This document shows positions 1 through 5,302 of a stretch of 5,302 bases of DNA, one piece after another; positions within the stretch are counted from its first letter, which is position 1; every line of letters begins with the position of its first letter. The stretch covers positions 1-5,302 of the forward strand of contig CAMNHX010000140.1 of NCBI GenBank assembly GCA_946539945.1, in the 5' to 3' direction. The notes beneath the pieces are model-generated. The model saw only the letters and a program-made list of their open reading frames with translations, was not told the DNA's origin and made no database searches. The position numbers and the translations under genes are program-made. The stretch comes from an uncultured Desulfobulbus sp. (GTDB taxonomy: Bacteria > Desulfobacterota > Desulfobulbia > Desulfobulbales > Desulfobulbaceae).

Positions 1-24
1 CACCTTGTCCTTTCACACTCTTCC

Positions 25-52
25 TTGCCAGATTTGGCCCGACTGGTGTAAA
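25..52 (+). promoter_or_regulatory. Candidate sigma70-type promoter upstream of ychF
   Basis: TTGCCA at 25-30 matches the -35 consensus at five of six positions. TGTAAA at 47-52 matches the -10 consensus at four of six, with a 16-nt spacer. A TG at 44-45, one base before the -10 hexamer, gives an extended -10 arrangement. Transcription would start near 58-60, leaving a leader of about 60 nt before the ychF ATG. An alternative -10 is TAAAAG at 49-54 with an 18-nt spacer. The site was picked by eye, and short motifs like this occur by chance. It is the best candidate in the visible 120 nt, but a promoter further upstream cannot be excluded. Confidence 0.35.
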
Positions 53-74
53 AGCCTCCTTTTTTCTGCACAGG

Positions 75-103
75 GCGACCCGCGCCGGGCCGCTTTTTCT
101 TTC
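75..103 (+). terminator. Intrinsic-terminator-like hairpin just before ychF
   Basis: GCGACCCG (75-82) can pair with CGGGCCGC (86-93). This gives seven G-C pairs with one internal A-C mismatch (78/90) and a three-base CGC loop, followed at once by TTTTTCTTT from 94. This is the classic layout of a rho-independent terminator on the + strand; the opposite side has no matching T-run for the - strand. It ends about 10 nt before the ychF ribosome binding site (GAGGA at 112-116). It may terminate an upstream unit outside the window, or act as an attenuator in the ychF leader if the promoter at 25-52 is real. Confidence 0.6.
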
Positions 104-120
104 CCTTTTGCGAGGACATC

Positions 121-1218
121 ATGGGTTTCCAGTGCGGCATTGTCGGACTGCCCAACGTGGGCAAGTCCACCATTTTCAACGCCCTGACCGCTTCAGCCAT
201 TCAGGCGGAGAACTATCCCTTTTGCACCATTGAGCCAAACATCGGCATTGTGCCAGTGCCAGATGCCAGGCTGGACAAACTGGCTGATCTGGTCCACACC
301 CGAAACAAGGTTTCCACCCAGATGGAGTTTGTGGACATTGCCGGGCTGGTCAAGGGCGCAAGCAAGGGCGAAGGTCTGGGGAACCAGTTTCTGGGGCATA
401 TCCGACAGGTGGACGCCCTTGTCCATGTGGTGCGCTGCTTTGAAGACAACAACATTGTCCATGTGGACGGCAGCGTGGATCCCCTGCGCGACGTGACCGT
501 TATCAACACCGAACTGATCCTGGCTGACATGGAAACCGTGGACAGACGGCTGGTGCGCACAAAAAATCAGGCCAAGTCCGGCAGCAAGACGCTTCTGGCT
601 GAAGCTGAAATGCTGGAGCGCCTGCAAAGGCATCTGGATGCGGGCAATCCGGCCAGAAGTTTTGTCTGCGAGGAGGAACAGCACCAAAAGATTCTGAAGG
701 AACTCTGTCTGCTCTCTGCCAAGCCTGTTTTGTACGTGGCCAACATGAGCGAAGACGAGGTTGCAGGCGGCAATGCCCATTTCCAGGCCCTGGAAAAACT
801 GGCTACAGAGGAAGCGGCGGAGCTGGTGCGCATCGCAGGTGCGATTGAGCAGGAAATTGCCCAACTCTCGCCTGAAGAGCAAAAGGAGTATCTGGCTGAA
901 CTGCACATGGAGGAACCTGGTCTGCACCGGCTGATCAAGGCAGGCTACCGTCTCTTGGGCCTGCTTACCTTTTTCACGGTGGGCGAAAAGGAGACCAAGG
1001 CCTGGACCATTGTCAAGGGCACAAAGGCGCCGGGCGCAGCCGGAAAGATCCACTCTGACTTTGAGCGCGGCTTTATCCGCGCCGAGGTCATTGCCTATGA
1101 GGACTATATTGCCTGCGGTTCAGAAGCAGCAGCCAGGGACAAGGGGCTGATGCGCTCCGAAGGCAAGGACTATGTGGTCCGGGATGGGGACTGCATTCTG
1201 TTCCGCTTCAACGTGTGA
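121..1218 (+). CDS. ychF: Redox-regulated/ribosome-associated ATPase YchF (Obg-like ATPase 1 family)
   Basis: YchF is a universal P-loop protein of the TRAFAC Obg family that prefers ATP over GTP, binds ribosomes and is linked to stress responses and translation. At 365 aa it has the usual family length (about 363 in E. coli). Visible motifs are the G1 P-loop GLPNVGKST (residues 9-17), the conserved NYPFCTIEPN segment (about 31-40), the G3 motif DIAGL (72-76) followed by VKGAS, and NMSE (208-211) in place of the GTPase NKxD, which is the hallmark of ATP specificity. A charged helical insertion occupies about 130-195. A C-terminal TGS domain (about 280-363) includes the typical TFFTVGEKE and the ending DGDCILFRFNV. 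The ATG is preceded by GAGGA at 112-116, and the N-terminus begins directly before the P-loop strand as in homologues. It is the first gene of the apparent operon. Identification is very secure. Confidence 0.97.
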   Translation: MGFQCGIVGLPNVGKSTIFNALTASAIQAENYPFCTIEPNIGIVPVPDARLDKLADLVHTRNKVSTQMEFVDIAGLVKGASKGEGLGNQFLGHIRQVDALVHVVRCFEDNNIVHVDGSVDPLRDVTVINTELILADMETVDRRLVRTKNQAKSGSKTLLAEAEMLERLQRHLDAGNPARSFVCEEEQHQKILKELCLLSAKPVLYVANMSEDEVAGGNAHFQALEKLATEEAAELVRIAGAIEQEIAQLSPEEQKEYLAELHMEEPGLHRLIKAGYRLLGLLTFFTVGEKETKAWTIVKGTKAPGAAGKIHSDFERGFIRAEVIAYEDYIACGSEAAARDKGLMRSEGKDYVVRDGDCILFRFNV

Positions 1219-1220
1219 GG
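1217..1220 (+). promoter_or_regulatory. Ribosome binding site deciding the start of the HD-domain gene
   Basis: GAGG overlaps the ychF stop codon (TGA 1216-1218) and lies 6 nt before a GTG at 1227. The earlier in-frame GTG at 1215, which overlaps the ychF stop by 4 nt, has no purine-rich Shine-Dalgarno sequence in the preceding 15 nt. The ribosome binding site therefore favours GTG 1227. The two starts differ by only four residues (VRLF), and coupled reinitiation at 1215 remains possible. Confidence 0.5.
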
Positions 1221-1226
1221 CTCTTC

Positions 1227-2264
1227 GTGTCGGTACAGGCAAAGAGAACCAGCATCAGCGATCTGCAGGAAAGGCAGCAGGTCTCTGAAGTCTTTCTGGT
1301 CAGCCGCAGCGCAGTGGCTGAAACCAAGAACGGCAGGCCCTATCTGGCCCTGACTCTGGCAGACAGAAGCGGAGAGATTGAGGCCCGTTTCTGGGATCGT
1401 CCCGATGCAGCGGACCTGGCCGGAGACACGGCCCGGCCAGGCGGCTTTGTGCAGGTTGAGGCCACAGCGGAAAGCTACAACGGCAAGCTCCAGCTCAAGC
1501 TGAACGCGCTTGCAGCTGTGGATGAATCCGGGCTTGATGCAGCCCACTTTTTTCCGGTCAGCCCCAGGAACGCAGAGGAGATGGCAGGCGAACTGCAAGA
1601 GCGCATCAAGTCGGTCCATAACCGCCAACTCCGCAGCCTCCTCTCTGCCCTGTTCAAGGGCGAGACCTTGGAGCGCTTTCTGCTTGCGCCTGCAGCCAAG
1701 CGGATGCACCACGCCTATCAGGGAGGGCTGGTGGAACACTCGCTCTCTGTGGCAGCCCTGGCCGAGGCAGTGGCTGCCCACTATCCGGCCCTGAACCGCG
1801 ATCTGCTGCTCACTGGTGCGCTCCTGCACGATATTGCCAAGATCGAGGAGTTCACCGGTCCCAGACCGCCCATTGACTACACTGACCGGGGTCGCCTTCT
1901 GGGACATCTGGTCATGGGCGTGGACATGATGCGGCAGGCTGCCAGAAAGGTCAAACTGCCGCAGGATTTGGAAAATCAGGTGGCGCATCTCATTTTGAGC
2001 CATCACGGTCAACTTGAGTTCGGTTCGCCGGTTGTGCCCATGACTGCTGAGGCCCTGATCCTGCACCAAGTGGACGATATGGACGCCAAGATGAACTTTG
2101 TGGGCAACCTGCAAGCCGGTCTTTCGCCAGAGGCGGGCTTGCAGTGGACAGCCTACCAGAAGCCGCTGAACCGCTTTCTCTACCTGCAGGGCGCTTCCCC
2201 GATCCAGCCGGGTAAGAAGGACTGCGAGCGGCAGGAAGAGGGCCAGCAGCTTGAGCTGTTCTAG
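1227..2264 (+). CDS. YhaM-like OB-fold/HD-domain 3'-5' exonuclease with a C-terminal clamp-binding-like motif
   Basis: The protein resembles the YhaM/CBF1 family: an N-terminal nucleic-acid-binding OB fold followed by a metal-dependent HD phosphohydrolase domain. Bacillus YhaM is an Mn-dependent 3'-5' exonuclease of RNA and single-stranded DNA. From GTG 1227 it has 345 aa. The OB fold spans about residues 15-100, with ETKNGRPYLALTLADRSG from residue 32 and then IEARFWD. The HD domain spans about 155-310, with HHAYQGGLVEHS (161-172), the HD pair in LLHDIAKIEEF (H201, D202), H227, the HH pair in LSHHG (H259, H260) and acidic DDMD (283-286). All expected metal ligands look intact. A charged linker then leads to the last five residues QLELF (341-345), which fit the bacterial sliding-clamp consensus QLxLF. 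The gene lies 8 nt after ychF and 11 nt before holB. The family assignment is confident; RNA versus DNA as substrate is not decided by sequence. A start at GTG 1215 is the alternative. Confidence 0.9.
   Translation: MSVQAKRTSISDLQERQQVSEVFLVSRSAVAETKNGRPYLALTLADRSGEIEARFWDRPDAADLAGDTARPGGFVQVEATAESYNGKLQLKLNALAAVDESGLDAAHFFPVSPRNAEEMAGELQERIKSVHNRQLRSLLSALFKGETLERFLLAPAAKRMHHAYQGGLVEHSLSVAALAEAVAAHYPALNRDLLLTGALLHDIAKIEEFTGPRPPIDYTDRGRLLGHLVMGVDMMRQAARKVKLPQDLENQVAHLILSHHGQLEFGSPVVPMTAEALILHQVDDMDAKMNFVGNLQAGLSPEAGLQWTAYQKPLNRFLYLQGASPIQPGKKDCERQEEGQQLELF
2247..2261 (+). other. QLELF C-terminal peptide, candidate beta-clamp binding motif
   Basis: The last five codons of the HD-domain gene encode QLELF, directly followed by TAG. 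The pentapeptide consensus for binding the hydrophobic groove of the bacterial beta clamp is QL(S/D)LF, and E. coli DNA polymerase II carries the similar QLGLF at its extreme C-terminus. Here the peptide follows a polar, probably disordered linker (GKKDCERQEEGQ), the usual setting for such a motif. A five-residue match can arise by chance; the terminal location and the neighbouring clamp-loader gene make it more credible. Confidence 0.45.
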
Positions 2265-2275
2265 GTCCGTCTGAA

Positions 2276-3271
2276 ATGGATATTCTGGGACAGGACAAGG
2301 CGCAAAGGCTTCTGGCCCACGCCCGACAGCACGCTAGGCTGGCCCACGCCTACCTTTTCACCGGGCCGGAAGGTTGCGGCAAGAGTACCCTGGCCCGCCG
2401 CTTTGCCACAGAACTACTCTGTCAGGAGGCAAGCGCAGACCCGACTGTCCCGGCCTGCGGACACTGCGCCTCCTGCCGCCAGATGCTCTCTGGCAGTCAT
2501 CCTGACTGCATGGTCATTGAGCCGGACGGACAGGGCATCCGCATTGACGCCATCCGCCAGATGAAAGAGGCCCTGGGCTTTCCGCCGCTGGAGGGCAGCG
2601 TCCGGGTGGTCTTGGTCCGCAAGGCCCATACCATGCGGCAGGAGGCTGCCAACAGCCTGTTGAAAATTCTGGAAGAGCCACCGCCGGGCAATGTTCTGCT
2701 CCTGACCGCTGACGCCAGCGCCGGGATTCTGGCCACCATCCGTTCCCGTTGCCAGCAGATTCCCCTGCAGGCCCTGCCCTTGCCTCTGGCTGCGGAAGCC
2801 ATCCGGCAGCAGCAGCCAGACCTGAAGGAGAGCGACTGTCTGGAACTGGCCCGCCTCTGCGGCGGCTGTCCGGGGCAGGCCCTGTCCATGAAGCAGGACA
2901 GTGTCTTACCCCTGTATCACGATCTGGCTTCAGCGCTGGGCGCATCAGTCACCAGTCTGGCGGCGCAGGTGCAGACAGCCCTGGCCCTGGCTGCCCGTTT
3001 GGCCGCAGACCGGGACACTGGTCTCCTGCTCCTGTCGCCGCTCTGCACCCTGCTGAAAGACGCACTGGCAGAGCGCCTCTGCGGCGTGACCCAAAACAGC
3101 GATCCTCTGCTGGCCGCTGCAAGAGAACGCTGGAATGCCGAACAATTATCTGCTAAACTCCAAGCCATTGAACAGGCCCAAGAGGCCCTGCACAGCAACT
3201 GCAATCCAGCCCTGGTTTTTGAAGTGCTCCTTCTGGAACTTCTGGGCTGTTATCCCCATTCCTGCGCATGA
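2276..3271 (+). CDS. holB: DNA polymerase III subunit delta' (clamp loader)
   Basis: Delta' is the stator subunit of the clamp-loader complex that opens and places the beta clamp on primed DNA. The 331-aa length is normal (E. coli 334). The N-terminus MDILGQDKAQRLL is typical. Also visible are a full Walker A motif GPEGCGKST (30-38), the zinc module with four cysteines (C49, C61, C64, C67; the last three in CGHCASC), the conserved NSLLKILEEPP (126-136), the sensor-1/arginine-finger region with SRC (157-159), and a lid-domain signature ARLCGGCPGQALS. The rest (about 205-331) is the helical collar domain. The Walker B acidic pair seen in the ATPase subunit is replaced by RKAH (115-118), as expected of a non-hydrolysing subunit. 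AGGT lies 9 nt before the ATG. The stop overlaps the ricT start by 4 nt (ATGA), implying translational coupling. SRC and the zinc module also occur in DnaX (tau/gamma), but the short length and degenerate Walker B favour delta'. Confidence 0.95.
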   Translation: MDILGQDKAQRLLAHARQHARLAHAYLFTGPEGCGKSTLARRFATELLCQEASADPTVPACGHCASCRQMLSGSHPDCMVIEPDGQGIRIDAIRQMKEALGFPPLEGSVRVVLVRKAHTMRQEAANSLLKILEEPPPGNVLLLTADASAGILATIRSRCQQIPLQALPLPLAAEAIRQQQPDLKESDCLELARLCGGCPGQALSMKQDSVLPLYHDLASALGASVTSLAAQVQTALALAARLAADRDTGLLLLSPLCTLLKDALAERLCGVTQNSDPLLAAARERWNAEQLSAKLQAIEQAQEALHSNCNPALVFEVLLLELLGCYPHSCA

Positions 3272-4302
3272 ACGAATCCGACATTCCCGAAGAAGCGGAA
3301 ATCCCCGCAGACGCCGACACAGCGGCAGAAGGCCGCACCACGTATTGCCATATCCGCTTTCGTGCGGGCATCCGCGAGATCACTGCCCGCACAAGTCTTG
3401 TATCCCTGCGCCCCGGCGAACTGGTCATGGTCCAGACCGAACAGGGGTTGGAACCCGCCCTGACCAGCGCTTTGCTCTATACCCTGCCCCAGCCTGAAGC
3501 CCGCTACGAAGCCTGTCCTGTCATTGTGCGGCAGGCTACGACAGAGGAGGGCTGGCAGTACAAACACCTGCTGATGCAGGAACAGGAAGCCTTTGTCTTC
3601 TGTCGGGACCAGGCTGAACAGCTGGCGCTGGACATGAGTCTGGTGCGCGTGGAACGCTTCTTTGACGGTTCCAAGATGATCTTTTACTTCACCGCTGAAA
3701 ACCGGGTGGATTTCCGCGAGTTGGTGAAGATCCTCGTGCGCCAGTACCGGACCCGCATTGAAATGCGGCAAATCGGCGTGCGCCACGAAACCCAGATGCT
3801 GGGCGGTCTTGGACTCTGTGGCCGCGAACTCTGCTGCTCCTCCTTTCTGAACGTGTTTGATTCGGTCTCCATCAAGATGGCCAAGGTCCAGGACCTGCCC
3901 CTGAACCCGGCCAAGATCTCCGGCAACTGCAACCGCCTGCTCTGTTGCCTGACCTATGAGTATGAACACTACAAAAACGCCCGCAAGCAGATGCCCAAAC
4001 CCGGCAAAACCCTGAACCTGGACGGTCGGACCTGTCAGGTGCTGCACCAGCATCCCCTGACCGGTTCCCTGATCGTCAGCTTCCCGGATGGCAGGCGCAA
4101 GGAACTTTCCGAGGAGGAGTGGCAGAAGACGGAAAAACCGCCTGCACCCGGCAGTACGGAAAGCGCACAGCCAGACAGCACACCAGAGACCGCTACGCCC
4201 CCAGCAGGCAAAACCCATGAAAAAAAGACTGCGGAACAGGCCGCTCCGCCGAAGCCCCGGCATGGCCGCCGCAAAAAATCAGGTAAAACGCCACAGGAAT
4301 AA
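3268..4302 (+). CDS. ricT: RicT/YaaT family protein (PSP1 domain, iron-sulfur type cysteines)
   Basis: This is a homologue of Bacillus RicT (YaaT), which with RicA and RicF forms an iron-sulfur complex that modulates RNase Y-dependent mRNA maturation and affects sporulation, competence and biofilm formation. The PSP1 C-terminal domain covers about residues 95-180, including FYFTAENRVDFRELVK and RIEMRQIGVRHE. It is followed by the cysteine block GLCGRELCC (C184, C189, C190), then SIKMAK and NPAKISG, and the second block NCNRLLCCL (C221, C226, C227), ending in TYEYEHY. All six family cysteines are present. The usual CGRL is CNRL here. At 344 aa it is longer than the Bacillus protein (about 275). 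The extra length is an acidic N-terminal stretch of about 20 residues and a Pro/Ala/Lys-rich tail from about 282 ending in a basic cluster (RHGRRKKSGK). No Shine-Dalgarno sequence precedes the ATG, so translation probably depends on coupling to holB. The role in this organism is inferred; its partners are not in the window. Confidence 0.9.
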   Translation: MNESDIPEEAEIPADADTAAEGRTTYCHIRFRAGIREITARTSLVSLRPGELVMVQTEQGLEPALTSALLYTLPQPEARYEACPVIVRQATTEEGWQYKHLLMQEQEAFVFCRDQAEQLALDMSLVRVERFFDGSKMIFYFTAENRVDFRELVKILVRQYRTRIEMRQIGVRHETQMLGGLGLCGRELCCSSFLNVFDSVSIKMAKVQDLPLNPAKISGNCNRLLCCLTYEYEHYKNARKQMPKPGKTLNLDGRTCQVLHQHPLTGSLIVSFPDGRRKELSEEEWQKTEKPPAPGSTESAQPDSTPETATPPAGKTHEKKTAEQAAPPKPRHGRRKKSGKTPQE

Positions 4303-4306
4303 GACC

Positions 4307-5302
4307 ATGTCCAGCACCTACATCACCACCCCGATTTACTATGTGAACGCCCAGCCTCATCTGGGCCATGCCTATACCACCATTCTCACCGATACCTACA
4401 GCCGCTTCCGCCGTCTGGAGGGCAGGGAGGTGCGCTTTCAGACCGGTACGGACGAACACGGCGAGAAGATCGTCGAGGCCGCAACCAGGGACGGCAAGGC
4501 GCCCAGGGCATACGTGGATGAAATTGCCGCCCTGTTCCGCGATACCTGGCCCCTCTTGAACGTGCGGCCTGACCACATTATCCGTACCACTGATCCCGAT
4601 CACATTGCGGTTGTGCAGCGCATTTTGTCCCTGGTCCACGAAAAGGGCGACATCTACTTCAGCGAGTATTCCGGTCTCTACTGCCGGGGCTGTGAACGCT
4701 TCCTCACGGAAAAGGAACTGGTGGACGGACTTTGCCCGGATCACCAGAAAGCGCCGGAACTGATTGCAGAGAAAAACTACTTTTTCCGTATGTCCAACTA
4801 TCAGGACTGGCTGATTGACCACATCAGGAAACACCCGGAGTTCATCACCCCGGAACGCTACCGGAACGAGGTTCTCTCCTTTCTGGAAGAGCCTTTGGAA
4901 GACCTCTGCATCTCCCGGCCCACCAGCCGCCTGACCTGGGGCATCCCGCTGCCCTTTGACGACAAGTTTGTGACCTATGTCTGGTTTGACGCGCTCATCA
5001 ACTACCTGACAGGCATCGGCTGGCCAGACTCTCCCCTCTTTGCCCAGTACTGGCCAGTAGCTGAACACGTGGTTGCCAAGGACATTCTGAAGCCCCACGC
5101 CATTTACTGGCCCACCATGCTGAAGTCCATGGGGCTGGAACCCTACTGGCGTCTGCACGTGCATGGCTACTGGAACGTGGATTCCACCAAGATGTCCAAG
5201 TCCCTGGGCAACGTGATCCGGCCCCGGGACCTGGTTCGGGAGTATGGTGTGGACACGGTGCGCTACTTTCTCCTGCGGGAGATGAGTTTCGGACTGGACG
5301 CC
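4307..5302 (+). CDS. metG: Methionine-tRNA ligase, N-terminal part (runs off the window)
   Basis: This class I aminoacyl-tRNA synthetase attaches methionine to initiator and elongator tRNA-Met in the cytoplasm. The first 332 codons are present and the frame is open to the last base, so the anticodon-binding domain and any C-terminal tRNA-binding domain lie outside. Visible are ITTPIYYVNAQPHLGHAY with the HIGH-type signature HLGH (18-21), TGTDEHGEK (46-54), a single zinc knuckle C126-x2-C129...C143-x2-H146 as in the Thermus-type enzyme, VWFDALINYL (225-234), AKDILKPHAIYWP (from 257) and KMSKS (295-299) followed by LGN. The ATG is preceded by AGGA (4295-4298) at 8-nt spacing, overlapping the end of ricT; the gap to the ricT stop is 4 nt. 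All catalytic signatures are intact. Identification is secure; only the C-terminal architecture is unknown. Confidence 0.97.
   Translation, partial: MSSTYITTPIYYVNAQPHLGHAYTTILTDTYSRFRRLEGREVRFQTGTDEHGEKIVEAATRDGKAPRAYVDEIAALFRDTWPLLNVRPDHIIRTTDPDHIAVVQRILSLVHEKGDIYFSEYSGLYCRGCERFLTEKELVDGLCPDHQKAPELIAEKNYFFRMSNYQDWLIDHIRKHPEFITPERYRNEVLSFLEEPLEDLCISRPTSRLTWGIPLPFDDKFVTYVWFDALINYLTGIGWPDSPLFAQYWPVAEHVVAKDILKPHAIYWPTMLKSMGLEPYWRLHVHGYWNVDSTKMSKSLGNVIRPRDLVREYGVDTVRYFLLREMSFGLDA

Noticed and set aside
54..116. Pairing of CCTC (55-58) with the ychF Shine-Dalgarno GAGG (112-115) as an RBS-sequestering switch
   Set aside because: Only four base pairs are possible, and the CCTC probably lies at or before the transcription start of the candidate promoter.
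5..187. Possible 60-codon leader peptide gene on the + strand beginning with TTG
   Set aside because: It overlaps the ychF start in another frame, runs through the terminator-like hairpin, has no ribosome binding site that can be judged at the window edge, and has no recognisable features.
193..1053. Long open frame on the - strand opposite ychF (286 codons)
   Set aside because: It is a mirror of the ychF codon bias in a GC-rich genome. The protein has no recognisable domain, and the + strand gene is certain.
1215..1226. GTG at 1215 as the start of the HD-domain gene
   Set aside because: It gives a 4-nt overlap with ychF but has no Shine-Dalgarno sequence, while GTG 1227 has GAGG at 6-nt spacing. 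Kept as an alternative only.
1170..2114. Long - strand open frame (314 codons) opposite the HD-domain gene
   Set aside because: Shadow frame with no family signature. The HD and OB motifs on the + strand explain the region.
2749..3156. A 135-codon + strand frame inside holB
   Set aside because: Out-of-frame Pro/Gly/Arg-rich shadow of holB with no independent support.
3250..4263. Long - strand open frame (337 codons) opposite ricT
   Set aside because: Antisense shadow of ricT. Its apparent hydrophobic, Cys/Arg-rich start comes from the complement of the low-complexity tail.
4193..5164. Long - strand open frame (323 codons) opposite metG
   Set aside because: Antisense shadow of a clear methionine-tRNA ligase; no domain recognised.

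Overview
The window is a compact, single-strand block of conserved housekeeping genes with moderately high GC. Five genes on the + strand probably form one operon: ychF (121-1218), a YhaM-like OB-fold/HD-domain nuclease gene (1227-2264), holB (2276-3271), ricT/yaaT (3268-4302) and the first 332 codons of metG (4307 to the window end). The junctions are an 8-nt gap (or a 4-nt overlap if an earlier GTG is used), an 11-nt gap, a 4-nt ATGA overlap and a 4-nt gap. There is no intergenic stretch over 300 bases, and I see no mobile element, CRISPR array, tRNA or rRNA.

The only non-coding region is the 120 nt before ychF. It holds a plausible sigma70-type promoter (25-52) and, downstream of it, a GC-rich hairpin followed by a T-run (75-103). 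That hairpin looks like an intrinsic terminator and lies just 5' of the ychF ribosome binding site. It may end an upstream transcription unit, or it may sit inside the ychF leader and attenuate the operon.

The organism is probably a Gram-negative bacterium of the Desulfovibrio/deltaproteobacterial (Desulfobacterota) type. This is an inference from GC content, the combination of a RicT-type protein with a Thermus/Bacillus-style single-zinc-knuckle MetRS, and the overall flavour of the proteins. It is not proven by any marker in the window.

Functionally the block joins a ribosome-associated ATPase (YchF), a predicted 3'-5' exonuclease of the YhaM family, a clamp-loader subunit (delta'), a protein whose Bacillus homologue adjusts RNase Y-dependent mRNA processing (RicT), and methionine charging (MetRS). 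The same core neighbours (holB followed by yaaT/ricT, with metS nearby) occur in Bacillus subtilis, so the arrangement is old. The most interesting detail is that the YhaM-like nuclease ends in QLELF, which matches the bacterial sliding-clamp binding motif (QLxLF), and its gene sits directly before a clamp-loader gene. This suggests, without proving, that the nuclease is recruited to the replication clamp.
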